Shown: positions 16,507-25,919, numbered from the stretch's first letter. The stretch: 64,000 bases of DNA from Micavibrio sp. UBA6139 (GCA_002423285.1 DIVF01000002.1:24393-88392); one strand, 5' to 3'. Notes: generated from the sequence alone by a model not told the origin. Made by a program: numbers and translations.

Positions 16507-19500
16507 TTATTCTTCTAAGGTCACCAGGCTGGCATTTCCGCCGCTGGCCGTTGTGTTTGTCGTGATGACTTTTTCGGTGGCAAAGCGCGGCAAATAATGT
16601 GGCCCGCCTGCCTTTGGTCCTGTCCCCGACAGACCGGAACCGCCAAAGGGTTGAACACCAACCACCGCCCCGATCATAGTGCGGTTGATATAGGCATTAC
16701 CAACCCGCACCTCCGCCGCGATTTTTTTCATCGTGGCTTCGATGCGGCTATGAACCCCCAATGTCAGGCCGTATCCGGTTGCATTGATATCGGCGATAAC
16801 GTTATCCAGCTCCTTCGCCTTGAAGCGGATAATGTGCAAAACCGGGCCGAAGACTTCGCGGGACAATTCCGACAAGGATTGGATTTCATAGGCAGCGGGC
16901 GCGAAATAATGCCCCTGTGCGCGAATTTCTTCCAATAAAGGTGCCTCAGCAATTTTCTTTCCAAACCCGTCCAGCTTGGCACGGTGACGGATCAAGGTCG
17001 CCAGCGCATCTTCATCAATGACCGGACCCAGATCACTGGACAGTTCAAACGGGTTGCCAATGCGTAAATTCTGCATCGCCCCTTTCAGCATCTCAATAAT
17101 CTTATCGGCGACATCTTCTTGTAAATATAAAACGCGCAAAGCCGAACAACGCTGCCCCGTGGACCCAAACGCGCTGACCAGCACATCATCAACCACCTGT
17201 TCAGGCAAAGCCGATGAATCAACAATCATCACATTCTGACCGCCTGTTTCGGCGATCAACGGCACAATCGGCCCGTCCTTATCGGCTAGGCTGCGGTTGA
17301 TAATCCGCGCCACTTCCGTGGACCCCGTAAACGCCACACCGGCCACATCCGGATGCGCCACGATCATGCCGCCTGTAATCCCATCACCGGGAAGCAGGGT
17401 GAAAGCATCTGGATGCACGCCAGCTTCCAATATCAAACGTGCCATGCGCATCGCGACCAGCGGGGTTTGTTCCGCAGGTTTGGCAATAACCGCATTTCCG
17501 GCCATCAACGCCGCACTCACCTGACCAATGAAAATGGCCAGTGGAAAGTTCCATGGGCTGATGCACACGAATGTTCCGCGACCGCCGAGGCTGAGCATAT
17601 TGCGCTCCCCCGTCGGACCCGGCAAATGGCGGCCTTCACCGCCAAAATCAGACCGGCCCCGCGCCGCGTAGTAACGGCAGAAATCAATCCCTTCACGCAC
17701 CTCAGCCAGCGCGTCCTCGACGGTTTTACCCGCTTCACGCACGCAAAGCCCCATCAACTCCGCACGGTTTTCTTCCATCAGATCAGCCAGACGGTCCAGC
17801 GCATCGGCGCGTTTTTTGGCCGGTGTTTTTGACCAGACCGCAAACGCGTCATGCGCCACTTCAAACGCACGCTGCACCAGCTTTTCATCGGCATACCAAA
17901 CAGTGCCAACTTTCACGTTTGTTTGCGCCGGGTTCATGACATTACGCGGCGTCCCTTCACGGTATGATTTACCGCTGATGAATGGCGCAGCTTCTAGAAC
18001 GCGGCCATCGACATTGTCTTTCATCAAGCGCAGCAAAGGTTCGGTGGTCGCGGTATCGGTTAAATCCAGACCAATGGAATTGCGGCGTTGCGGGCCGAAC
18101 AAATCATTCGGGCGCGGAATCCGCGCATGACGTTTTTTCGGGCTTGACCGCGCATCAGCCACCGGATCGGCAATGATTTTTGCGACAGGCACTTCCGGGT
18201 CCAGCAATTGGTGAACGAAATTGCTGTTCGCGCCATTTTCCAGCAAGCGGCGGACGAGATAAGGCAACAAATCCTGATGCGATCCAACGGGTGCATACAC
18301 ACTGATATTGCAGCCATCTTCTAAAATCTGGTCATGAAGCCCTTCACCCATACCGTGCAAGCGTTGGAATTCAAAATTATCGCGGCTATTCCCGGCCATT
18401 TCCAAAATGGCGGCAATGCTGTGCGCATTATGGGTGGCCAGCATCGGATAGAAGGTGGCGCGTTCGACCAATAATTTATGAGCACAGGCCAGATAGGATA
18501 AATCCGTATTTACTTTGCGCGTATAGACCGGGTAATCGGGCAAGCCCATCACCTGCGCACGTTTCACTTCCGTATCCCAATATGCTCCCTTAACCAGACG
18601 CACAGCCAGACGGCGGCGATTGGATTGCGCCATGGTGAACAGATGATCAATAAGCGGCAAAGTGCGCTTCGAGTAGGCTTGCACCGCCAGACCAAACCCA
18701 TCCCAATCACGAAGATAATCATTGGCCGAAACAGCACCGATAATTTTTAAGGATAATTCCAGACGCTCAACTTCTTCGGCATCGACCGTTAAAGCAATAT
18801 CATTGCGCTTGGCCATCTTACACAGATGGGTGAGCTTATCGATCAGGGCAGGGACACATAAATCTTCCTGCGACGCGCGATAGCGCGGGTGCAGGGCGGA
18901 GAGCTTCACCGAAATACTTGGCATGCGTTTGCCGTGCATGGTTTCGGCAGGTTTTACCTTGGCCCCCAAGGTTTCCAGCGCGTTGACGTATGACTGAAAA
19001 TAACGCTCCGCATCTGCATCGGTGCGCGCACCCTCGCCCAGCATGTCATAGGACATGGTGTAGCCGCGCTTTTCATAGGATTTCGCGTTTTTAATCGCAT
19101 CATCAATGGTCTGACCAACCACAAACTGGTGGCCCATAATGCGGATCGCCTGCACCATTGCCTGACGGATGACGGGCTCACCCAAACGCGCAATGGCACT
19201 GTCCAAAGTTTTTCGTGTAATCGCCATGCCAAGCCCAGCCGCCTTGACCATCCAGTCCGCAGGCCCACCATCCAGCGTCCATTCCGCCGAACCCACCTTG
19301 TCACGGATCAACGCCTTTGCCGTGCGTGCATCGGGAATCCGCAGCAAGGCTTCGGCCATGCCCATCAACGCCAGACCTTCTTCAGTGGTCAGGGCATATT
19401 GTTTTAAGAAGGCTTCCATCTCTCCGGTTTTGCGTTTTGAATCCCGCACGCGGTTGACCATATCGGTGGCCCGTGCATTGACCCGGTCATGGCGACCCTG

Positions 19501-19581
19501 ATCCCACGGCAAAATCGCCAGCAGCGCATCAACGCGTGCGGCTTCGTCGGTGTACAGGTAATCAGACAAAGGCTGGGCCAT
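16507..19581 (-). CDS. putA: Bifunctional proline dehydrogenase / glutamate semialdehyde dehydrogenase PutA
   Basis: A 1024-aa enzyme that oxidises proline through P5C to glutamate, feeding electrons to quinone. The FAD-dependent proline dehydrogenase barrel spans about 150-460 (LVKGAYWDTEVKRAQVMGL; YAPVGSHQDLLPYLVRRLLE). The NAD-dependent ALDH domain spans about 525-1000, with the Glu motif IAETGGQN and the catalytic Cys in STGQRCSALR. It begins MAQPLSDYLYTDEAARVDALL without a recognisable ribbon-helix-helix DNA-binding domain, so autoregulation is unlikely. It ends with the common short tail after the Thr-rich VITTNTTASGG. It is divergent from xseA across a 267-base gap that holds an inverted repeat pair. 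Confidence 0.96.
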   Translation of the reverse strand: MAQPLSDYLYTDEAARVDALLAILPWDQGRHDRVNARATDMVNRVRDSKRKTGEMEAFLKQYALTTEEGLALMGMAEALLRIPDARTAKALIRDKVGSAEWTLDGGPADWMVKAAGLGMAITRKTLDSAIARLGEPVIRQAMVQAIRIMGHQFVVGQTIDDAIKNAKSYEKRGYTMSYDMLGEGARTDADAERYFQSYVNALETLGAKVKPAETMHGKRMPSISVKLSALHPRYRASQEDLCVPALIDKLTHLCKMAKRNDIALTVDAEEVERLELSLKIIGAVSANDYLRDWDGFGLAVQAYSKRTLPLIDHLFTMAQSNRRRLAVRLVKGAYWDTEVKRAQVMGLPDYPVYTRKVNTDLSYLACAHKLLVERATFYPMLATHNAHSIAAILEMAGNSRDNFEFQRLHGMGEGLHDQILEDGCNISVYAPVGSHQDLLPYLVRRLLENGANSNFVHQLLDPEVPVAKIIADPVADARSSPKKRHARIPRPNDLFGPQRRNSIGLDLTDTATTEPLLRLMKDNVDGRVLEAAPFISGKSYREGTPRNVMNPAQTNVKVGTVWYADEKLVQRAFEVAHDAFAVWSKTPAKKRADALDRLADLMEENRAELMGLCVREAGKTVEDALAEVREGIDFCRYYAARGRSDFGGEGRHLPGPTGERNMLSLGGRGTFVCISPWNFPLAIFIGQVSAALMAGNAVIAKPAEQTPLVAMRMARLILEAGVHPDAFTLLPGDGITGGMIVAHPDVAGVAFTGSTEVARIINRSLADKDGPIVPLIAETGGQNVMIVDSSALPEQVVDDVLVSAFGSTGQRCSALRVLYLQEDVADKIIEMLKGAMQNLRIGNPFELSSDLGPVIDEDALATLIRHRAKLDGFGKKIAEAPLLEEIRAQGHYFAPAAYEIQSLSELSREVFGPVLHIIRFKAKELDNVIADINATGYGLTLGVHSRIEATMKKIAAEVRVGNAYINRTMIGAVVGVQPFGGSGLSGTGPKAGGPHYLPRFATEKVITTNTTASGGNASLVTLEE

Positions 19582-19675
19582 GATTATTTTGCATCCTTAA
19601 ACAGCAATGGGAGCATGAGTCTAACGTATTTAACCTCTCTGGCAACTTTTTCTGGATAGTCCTCATCAACGCCTC

Positions 19676-19767
19676 ATTGTCATCCCCGGCTTGACCGGGG
19701 ATCCAGGGGGAACACACTCCTTTTTTGGTTTTTAGCCCTGGATCCCCGCCTGCGCGGGGATGACAAT
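19676..19767. repeat. TGTCATCCCCG-type palindromic repeat, copy 2 (inverted pair)
   Basis: ATTGTCATCCCCGG...CCGGGGATCCAGGG is followed by CCCTGGATCCCCGC...GCGGGGATGACAAT. The two halves are inverted, giving a long imperfect cruciform of about 92 bases between divergent putA and xseA. The remainder of this gap shows no gene. Confidence 0.8.
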
Positions 19768-19848
19768 GTGAGGGGGGTGTAACCTCTCTGGAAAGACCGG
19801 GGTATTTCTGCGATGGTGTTTTTGAAATAACCACACATATCGCACATT

Positions 19849-21186
19849 ATGACAACAGAAACACCAACACCACGCAGCAACATCCCCGAACTGAGCGTTT
19901 CGGAACTTTCCAATGCCATGAAACGGACATTGGAGGATAGTTTTGGCCGTGTGCGGGTGCGCGGCGAACTGGCAGGTTTGAAAATTGCCGCATCGGGTCA
20001 CCTCTATGCCGATCTGAAAGACGCCGATTCCAATTTGAATGTCATTTGCTGGCGCGGCACCGTGTCCAAATTAAAAATCCGTCCCGAAGACGGCATGGAT
20101 GTCGTTTGCACTGGCAAGATCACCACCTATCCGAAATCATCCCGCTACCAGATGATTATCGACACGATGGAGCTGGCCGGTCAGGGTGCGCTTCTCAAAA
20201 TGCTGGAAGACCGCAAAATCAGATTGGCCGCCGAAGGCCTGTTTGATGAGAACCGCAAAAAACCCATTCCCTTCCTGCCGCAGATCATTGGTGTGGTGAC
20301 ATCGCCCACCGGGGCCGTCATCCGCGATATTTTACACCGCCTGCAAGACCGCTTCCCGCGCCATGTCATTGTCTGGCCGGTGAACGTGCAAGGCGAAGGA
20401 GCGGCGGATCAAATAACAGCCGCCATTAAAGGTTTTTCCGCCATGACCCATAACCGCCCCGATGTGATTATCGTCGCGCGTGGTGGTGGATCATTGGAAG
20501 ATTTGATGGCGTTTAACGAAGAAAGCGTCGTCCGCGCGGTAGCGGAATGCCCAATCCCGGTCATCTCTGCCGTGGGGCATGAAACCGATACGACCCTGAT
20601 TGATTACGCCGCAGATTTACGCGCCCCCACACCAACAGCAGCGGCTGAGATGGCTGTCCCAGTCCGCCGTGATTTAATGGCCCAGTTGATGGATGATGCG
20701 CGGCGTCTTTATACCACCACGCAGCGCAGCTTGACGCTTCACAAACAACGCCTTGATACCTATCAGGCCCGCCTTGGCGACCCGCGCCGCATTTTGGAGC
20801 TGAAAACCCAAAACCTCGATCACCTGACCCACCGCCTGTCAGGGAGTTTTGAAAAGGGTGTCACCCGCCGCACCGCGCGTATCGCCGAACTGTCCGCCAT
20901 GCTGCGCCACCCGCGCCAGATCATGCAAGAAGCCAAACGGACCCTGACCATCTGGGATAACCGCCTGACCGACATCAAGCCGCGCCTGTTACAGCAACCC
21001 GAACAAAAACTGACCCGCGCCGCCGCCCTGCTGGAAGCCCTGTCCTTCCACAAGGTTTTAGAACGCGGTTTTGCGGTCATTCGGGATGAGACCGGTACCC
21101 CGCTGACCAGTGCCGCCAGCACGAAAAACAATCAAGACATCGTCATTCAGTTCCATGATGGCCAGAAGAAAGCGCAAGTGAAGTGA
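19849..21186 (+). CDS. xseA: Exodeoxyribonuclease VII large subunit XseA
   Basis: A 445-aa catalytic subunit of exonuclease VII, which degrades single-stranded DNA in both directions. The N-terminal OB-fold (about 15-110) includes FGRVRVRGELAGLKI and ASGHLYADLKD. The catalytic domain has GVVTSPTGAVIRDIL, RGGGSLEDLMAFNEE and ISAVGHETDTTLIDYAADLR followed by RAPTPTAAAEMAVP. A coiled-coil region follows, and the C-terminal FHKVLERGFAVIRDE is typical. The small subunit gene xseB is not next to it. A G-run hairpin follows the stop codon. Confidence 0.96.
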   Translation: MTTETPTPRSNIPELSVSELSNAMKRTLEDSFGRVRVRGELAGLKIAASGHLYADLKDADSNLNVICWRGTVSKLKIRPEDGMDVVCTGKITTYPKSSRYQMIIDTMELAGQGALLKMLEDRKIRLAAEGLFDENRKKPIPFLPQIIGVVTSPTGAVIRDILHRLQDRFPRHVIVWPVNVQGEGAADQITAAIKGFSAMTHNRPDVIIVARGGGSLEDLMAFNEESVVRAVAECPIPVISAVGHETDTTLIDYAADLRAPTPTAAAEMAVPVRRDLMAQLMDDARRLYTTTQRSLTLHKQRLDTYQARLGDPRRILELKTQNLDHLTHRLSGSFEKGVTRRTARIAELSAMLRHPRQIMQEAKRTLTIWDNRLTDIKPRLLQQPEQKLTRAAALLEALSFHKVLERGFAVIRDETGTPLTSAASTKNNQDIVIQFHDGQKKAQVK

Positions 21187-21190
21187 TGGG

Positions 21191-21210
21191 TCAGGGGGCA
21201 TCCCCCCTGA
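21191..21210. repeat. Solo G-run hairpin after xseA
   Basis: TCAGGGGG, CAT(C), CCCCCTGA within 10 bases of the xseA stop, followed by AGCCCC and a T-rich run (CATTCTTTTTTCCCC). Part of the repeat family seen at 15157 and elsewhere; it may also act as a terminator. Confidence 0.65.
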
Positions 21211-21294
21211 AGCCCCATTCTTTTTTCCCCTTTCGCCTTGAACACAAATAGAAATTCAGGTTATTTTGACCTGATAAGGGGTATACTGAACATT

Positions 21295-21801
21295 ATGAAG
21301 ATGACGTTCCGCGAAGTGATGGACAGCTTGGGCATTCCCCATGAACTGACCCCCTATGAAACCTACCCGTTCAATGTCTATGACGGGGAAAAGGGCCTGA
21401 CCTGTAGCGCCGAGGTGCGCATGGGCATGGAAGACAACGAAATCGAAGCCGAAATTCAATTGATGTTCGACACCCCGCCAGCCGGGGGCGCATCGATGCA
21501 GCAAATCATCTGGTTCAAAATCACCCCGCAGACAGGCCGTATTGACTGGTCCACCCGCGAAGCGCGTTTAAAGAACGAAACCATCGATAAAGAACTCTAT
21601 AACTGGGAAGAAAAATGCTGCAATTTCTTCGGTGCGGTTACCCGGTTTTTGAAACTGGATCAGGTGCCCGATATTGACGAGCTGATCGAGGAAGAATTCA
21701 ACTCCCGCGAACGCTTCTATGACCAATATGGCGGCGGCGGCGGCAAATCCCCGAAAATCAAACCAGCCCAATTGCTGAACATTAAAAAGGGTGGGTTCTA
21801 A
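21295..21801 (+). CDS. Conserved-looking hypothetical protein, acidic
   Basis: A 168-aa soluble protein that I do not recognise. The start ATG at 21295 (MKMTFREVMDSLG) is chosen over an upstream TTG at 21238 because AAGGGG lies 13 bases upstream. The N-terminal half is predicted beta-rich (SAEVRMGMEDNEIEAEIQLM; QQIIWFKITPQTGRIDW). The C-terminal half is helical and ends with FYDQYGGGGGKSPKIKP, a Gly-rich linker with basic tail. It has no signal peptide or membrane segment. It converges with the next gene with only 6 bases between stops. Confidence 0.65.
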   Translation: MKMTFREVMDSLGIPHELTPYETYPFNVYDGEKGLTCSAEVRMGMEDNEIEAEIQLMFDTPPAGGASMQQIIWFKITPQTGRIDWSTREARLKNETIDKELYNWEEKCCNFFGAVTRFLKLDQVPDIDELIEEEFNSRERFYDQYGGGGGKSPKIKPAQLLNIKKGGF

Positions 21802-21807
21802 CGCGCC

Positions 21808-23178
21808 CTAACCCGGCCCGCGCGATACAGTACCGGATGAAATATGCGGTCCGGCGACAATTTGTTTTTCGGTCCGGTCGCCCAGATCCATCAGGTCATT
21901 GCGCATCGTTTGCAGTTCTTTGATAAATGCATCAATAGCGGGTGGTTTTTTTGCCATGCCGTTGACGGATGCCGTTTCAATCATAAAACTTTTGATCTTC
22001 CACAAAGTCTCTGGCGTGCCGCCCAGTTCCTGAAATCCGCTTTCAAAGGATGGTGCCGCGTCTTGCAATGCGACGCAGGCCTGACGATGAGGGGCTTCAT
22101 CTTGATAGCCATAGTCCGCATTATAGCGCTGGGCGCTGATTTCAAAAAACAGAACCATTGCCGCGACATTGGCAAGCAGCCCCTGCTTATACGCATCATC
22201 CATATCCAGTTTTGGAACAATGTCGCGAATATCCCCAGCAATACGGCTCATTGCGGCAGGAAAATTTTCTTCAGGGCCATGCGACAGAACCGTGCGGAGT
22301 TTTTGAACGGCACCCATATTGTAATGCGATTCATCGTCATCATAGTCGTAGTATTCGCATCCAAAATTCTTAAGTGCGATGTCATCCAAAGACCGGCGGT
22401 GCAATATCATCATATTGGGGGTGGAACGCAAATACACAGGCGTAAAAAACCCGTAATCAATCAGCATCGCAAGCTGCTCTACACGGATGATGACATCCTT
22501 CAGATGAGACACATTCAACCTGTTCTTGATGGCACGGTCGAAATTATCGCTGCTGTCTTTTAAGGGGTTAATCAGAGCATCAATGAAATTATTGCCCCCC
22601 TGCAGGAAATAAGCAGAATTTTGTGCCTGTACGGCGCGCACACGGTCCAGCGCAGCCTTGGTAAAGATACCATCACCAACCACCTCGCCGTTCACGGTCG
22701 GGTAGGGCGTGCCGGATGTATCAAAGACGATCCCCTCGCGTTCCGCAAAAGGGGTGTAATGCATTTGTCCGCTTTTTATCACCGCGTCGTCCAGATCGAC
22801 GGGCACGACGTGCAGGGCCAATTGCCCCTGCTCATAAGCAGCCAAAATCTTGATGGCTTCAAAAAAACTTAAACCCGTTTGTTGCGTGGTGGTTTTGTGA
22901 ACCGGCTCGCCAACGGGGACGGCGCGGCCAGAGACATTGGGCATTTCAGTGACCTTACGAATGCTCCATGTCCCATCTTCGCCCTGATGCCCGGCATACC
23001 ATTCGATATGATCTTGAACGGTTAAGAAAGCATGGCTGGTACAAGACGTGCCGAACTTGGCGGTTTGTGGCTCCACAGACACGTTGGAAGCAGCAACCGG
23101 ACCAGCACCGCTTCCCGGAGGCAAGAGCGCGGGGGCGGTTGCCGAACGGCCAAAAATCCCTTTTAGAAGTCTTTTCAT
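21808..23178 (-). CDS. Hypothetical protein, 456 aa
   Basis: Soluble protein with no domain I can name. The N-terminus MKRLLKGIFGRSA is basic and amphipathic and is followed by a Pro/Gly/Ala-rich stretch, not a classical signal peptide. The middle contains EWYAGHQGEDGTWSIRKV, an acidic EYYDYDDDESHYNMG segment (about 280-294), and a helical C-terminal half (TLWKIKSFMIETASVNGMA; FIKELQTMRNDLMDLGDR). It is divergent from the next hypothetical gene and convergent with the previous one. An amphipathic start and regulatory-looking acidic loop would suit a peripheral membrane protein, but this is a guess. Confidence 0.6.
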   Translation of the reverse strand: MKRLLKGIFGRSATAPALLPPGSGAGPVAASNVSVEPQTAKFGTSCTSHAFLTVQDHIEWYAGHQGEDGTWSIRKVTEMPNVSGRAVPVGEPVHKTTTQQTGLSFFEAIKILAAYEQGQLALHVVPVDLDDAVIKSGQMHYTPFAEREGIVFDTSGTPYPTVNGEVVGDGIFTKAALDRVRAVQAQNSAYFLQGGNNFIDALINPLKDSSDNFDRAIKNRLNVSHLKDVIIRVEQLAMLIDYGFFTPVYLRSTPNMMILHRRSLDDIALKNFGCEYYDYDDDESHYNMGAVQKLRTVLSHGPEENFPAAMSRIAGDIRDIVPKLDMDDAYKQGLLANVAAMVLFFEISAQRYNADYGYQDEAPHRQACVALQDAAPSFESGFQELGGTPETLWKIKSFMIETASVNGMAKKPPAIDAFIKELQTMRNDLMDLGDRTEKQIVAGPHISSGTVSRGPG

Positions 23179-23280
23179 AGCATTAGCCCCAACCCAGCCT
23201 TTTCCATGGTATGGATTACCATAATGTTCGCCCTGGAGGCAAACTTTGTCTTTGGTGACCCCTTTGTATTTACATAATTA

Positions 23281-23308
23281 TTGACAAGTGGGGGGAGTTC
23301 GTTTATGT
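23281..23308 (+). promoter_or_regulatory. Possible promoter of the 158-aa hypothetical gene
   Basis: TTGACA at 23281-23286 is a consensus -35. TTATGT at 23303-23308 is a weak -10 at 16-base spacing. It lies 39-66 bases before the chosen start codon at 23347. Confidence 0.35.
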
Positions 23309-23346
23309 TCCCTGACATTAACTTGGATAATATAGCGAGGCCCCAA

Positions 23347-23823
23347 ATGGCAAACTCCCTGCTCCAACGCTTAAAAACACTCTTTTCCCAGACTCAAGAC
23401 ACGCCTATTGCCGCCCCCACCTATGAAAAATTGGGAATACTCACGCCCATGGCCTTTTTTGGCTTTGCTGGCAAGACCGTCTCCGCCGAGGAAAACGCCA
23501 AAATCACCGGCCTAAAACAAACGGGCGTATTGGTGGGCCTGTTACATGAAAATGAAGAGCGGAGTCTTGTTTTCGTACCTGATCGTCTTACCGATGGCAG
23601 CAGGAATAACGCGTTCACCACATTGATGTCACACGCCTATTCTTGGTCGACGGGGCCAAGACCCGACAAGATTGATGCCTCCTTTACAGGCAACAACCCG
23701 GCCCAAAAACTGCTGACGGACATCGAAGGTGCAACAACATTTTTTGTTGCAGATAAAGGGGTTAGCGTAAAAAACCCGACCCCACAGCAAGTCCATCAAT
23801 ACCCTCCAAGACACGGCTGTTAA
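23347..23823 (+). CDS. Hypothetical protein, 158 aa
   Basis: Unrecognised soluble protein. The ATG at 23347 is chosen because GCGAGG lies 6-7 bases upstream and a promoter-like TTGACA would otherwise be inside the coding region. The protein begins MANSLLQRLKTLFSQTQD, an amphipathic helix, and then has a mixed alpha/beta body with FGFAGKTVSAEENAKI and SLVFVPDRLTDG. Its N-terminal layout (short basic helix, Pro/Ala linker) loosely resembles that of the divergent neighbour, but the bodies show no clear similarity. It may have been truncated at the C-terminus, which ends VHQYPPRHGC. Confidence 0.5.
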   Translation: MANSLLQRLKTLFSQTQDTPIAAPTYEKLGILTPMAFFGFAGKTVSAEENAKITGLKQTGVLVGLLHENEERSLVFVPDRLTDGSRNNAFTTLMSHAYSWSTGPRPDKIDASFTGNNPAQKLLTDIEGATTFFVADKGVSVKNPTPQQVHQYPPRHGC

Positions 23824-23944
23824 CGTACTCCGTGAAGCTGACGCAATAAAGATTGCGATCTTTGAAAGAGTTAAGGCCTGGATTTTTTATCAGACCCCGG
23901 CTTTTCGCTACGCCCTTACCCGGAATCGTGGTAATCTCCCTCTC

Positions 23945-23956
23945 GTGTGTACACAC
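23945..23956. promoter_or_regulatory. Perfect 12-bp palindrome before small-protein gene
   Basis: GTGTGTACACAC stands just upstream of TATATAAG (about 23961-23968), a possible -10. It could be an operator controlling the 33-aa gene that starts 38 bases after that box. No other copy was noticed in the window. Confidence 0.3.
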
Positions 23957-24005
23957 AGACTATATAAGTGTGAAAAAAACCAAACCAAATAGAGGAGAAC
24001 GTAAA

Positions 24006-24107
24006 ATGAGCACAACAAACGAGTTCAACAAGCCGAAAGCCGTAGAAGTCGTGACCGAAACCGTAAAGGTTGAGACACCAAAGGCTGCCCCGGCACCAAA
24101 ACTCTAA
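24006..24107 (+). CDS. Small Pro/Lys/Val-rich protein, 33 aa
   Basis: A 33-residue reading frame that begins MSTTNEFNKPKAVEV and ends KAAPAPKL. It has a strong ribosome-binding site (GAGGAGAAC, 6 bases before the ATG), an upstream palindrome plus TATA-like box, and a strong intrinsic terminator 29 bases after its stop. This is a complete small transcription unit. The composition (Lys, Val, Thr, Pro, Ala; no hydrophobic helix) suggests a disordered cytosolic peptide. No family recognised. A longer in-frame extension back to 23853 is less likely because the Shine-Dalgarno site points to 24006. Confidence 0.55.
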   Translation: MSTTNEFNKPKAVEVVTETVKVETPKAAPAPKL

Positions 24108-24135
24108 TCAATTAAAAAGCTCTCGCGAGATTTGA

Positions 24136-24165
24136 ACGGCTCCTGTGACGACAGGAGCCGTTTTT
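24136..24165 (+). terminator. Intrinsic terminator after 33-aa gene
   Basis: ACGGCTCCTG, loop TGACGA, CAGGAGCCGTTTTT: 9-10 bp GC-rich stem followed by five T. Confidence 0.9.
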
Positions 24166-24245
24166 CGTAGAATTTCTTGGATTCCAAATGCTTTCTGCTA
24201 TGGTGTGGCCGCATTTTAAACTGACCGCGAAAAGGACCACACGCG

Positions 24246-25919
24246 ATGGCTTCGTACCAATACATCTATAATATGTCGAACGTGATTAAGGTCTGGCCAA
24301 GCGGCAAGAAGGTTCTGGACGGCGTCACGCTGCACTTCCTGCCTGGTGCCAAGATCGGCGTTTTGGGCGCGAACGGTTCGGGTAAATCGACCCTGCTGAA
24401 AATCATGGCCGGTGTGGACAAGGAATTTGGCGGCGAAGCCTTTGCCGCAGACGGTGTCAAAATTGGCTATTTGCAACAGGAACCGCAACTGGACCCGAAC
24501 AAGACCGTCTTTGAAAACGTGGTCGAAGGCATGAGCGAAACCAAAGCCATGGTTGACCGCTTTAACGCCATTGGTCTGGAAATGGCCGAACCCGATGCCG
24601 ATTACGACGCCCTGATGACCGAGATGGGTGAGCTACAAGAAAAAATCGACGCCGTTGATGGTTGGGAAATGGACCGCACGGCGGAACTGGCGATGGACGC
24701 ACTGCGTTGCCCGCCAAAAGATTCTTCCGTGGTCAATTTGTCGGGTGGTGAGAAGCGCCGTGTTGCGCTGTGCCGTTTGCTGCTGGAAAAACCAGATATG
24801 CTTTTGCTCGATGAACCAACCAACCACTTGGATACGGAATCGGTTGCCTGGCTGCAACGCTTCTTGAAGGATTATGCGGGGACCGTTGTCATGGTCACCC
24901 ACGATCGTTACTTCCTGGATAACGTCACCGGTTGGATTTTGGAACTGTATTACGGTGCCGGCATCCCTTATGAGGGCAACTACTCAGCCTATCTTGATGC
25001 GAAATCCAAACGGATGAAGCAGGAACAAAAAGACGAAGACAACCGTCAGAAAACACTGGAACGCGAATTGGAATGGATGCGCCAGACACCAGAGGGTCGC
25101 CGCAAGAAATCCAAAGCCCGTATTGCATCCTATAATGATTTGTTGATGGAGGCCGAAACACGCAGCGTCCGCACCACACAAATCGTTATCCCGACCCCGC
25201 CCCGTTTGGGAACATTGGTGGTTGAGGCCGAAGGCATCAGCAAATCATTTGGTGATCGTCTGTTGATTGAAAACCTGTCCTTCAAATTGCCACCGGGCGG
25301 TATTGTTGGTGTGATCGGTCCGAACGGTGCCGGTAAGACAACAACATTTAAAATGATTACCGAACAGGAAAAACCAGATTCCGGTACGTTCCGCGTTGGT
25401 GAAACGGTCAAGCTTGGTTACATCGACCAAAGCCGTGACTCATTGAACCCCGATAAAACCGTATTCGAAGAAATTTCTGACGGGTTGGATATTTTGAAAC
25501 TCGGCAAGATTGAAATGGCATCGCGCGCTTATGTCGGTGCGTTCAACTTCCGTGGTCCGGATCAGCAGAAAAAAGTCGGTCAGTTATCAGGCGGTGAGCG
25601 CAACCGCGTTCACTTGGCCAAGATGCTGAAACAGGGGGCCAACGTCCTGCTCCTCGATGAACCGACCAACGATCTGGACACGGAAACATTATCGGCATTG
25701 GAAGAAGCACTGGAAACCTTCCCAGGGTGCGCGGTTGTCATCTCGCACGATCGTTCCTTCCTCGACCGTCTGGCGACACATATTCTGGCGTTTGAAGGCA
25801 ATTCCCAAGTTGTCTGGTTTGAAGGCAATTATGAAGAATATGAACGCGACCTGCATCGTCGTATGGGGTCCAGCGCCGACCAGCCGACCCGAATCAAGTA
25901 TAAGCCGATCGGGGTCTAG
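24246..25919 (+). CDS. ettA: Energy-dependent translational throttle protein EttA (ABC-F)
   Basis: A 557-aa cytosolic ABC-F ATPase that binds the ribosomal E site and gates elongation according to ATP/ADP. The family start is MASYQYIYNMSNVIKVW. The first ATPase domain has GANGSGKSTLLKIMAG, the signature NLSGGEKRRVALCRLLL and LLLDEPTNHLD. The arm and linker (about 240-325) are rich in charged residues (KRMKQEQKDEDNRQKT). The second domain has GPNGAGKTTTFKMI, QLSGGERNRVHLAKML and LLLDEPTNDLD. The C-terminus MGSSADQPTRIKYKPIGV is EttA-like. AAGGA precedes the start. Confidence 0.96.
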   Translation: MASYQYIYNMSNVIKVWPSGKKVLDGVTLHFLPGAKIGVLGANGSGKSTLLKIMAGVDKEFGGEAFAADGVKIGYLQQEPQLDPNKTVFENVVEGMSETKAMVDRFNAIGLEMAEPDADYDALMTEMGELQEKIDAVDGWEMDRTAELAMDALRCPPKDSSVVNLSGGEKRRVALCRLLLEKPDMLLLDEPTNHLDTESVAWLQRFLKDYAGTVVMVTHDRYFLDNVTGWILELYYGAGIPYEGNYSAYLDAKSKRMKQEQKDEDNRQKTLERELEWMRQTPEGRRKKSKARIASYNDLLMEAETRSVRTTQIVIPTPPRLGTLVVEAEGISKSFGDRLLIENLSFKLPPGGIVGVIGPNGAGKTTTFKMITEQEKPDSGTFRVGETVKLGYIDQSRDSLNPDKTVFEEISDGLDILKLGKIEMASRAYVGAFNFRGPDQQKKVGQLSGGERNRVHLAKMLKQGANVLLLDEPTNDLDTETLSALEEALETFPGCAVVISHDRSFLDRLATHILAFEGNSQVVWFEGNYEEYERDLHRRMGSSADQPTRIKYKPIGV

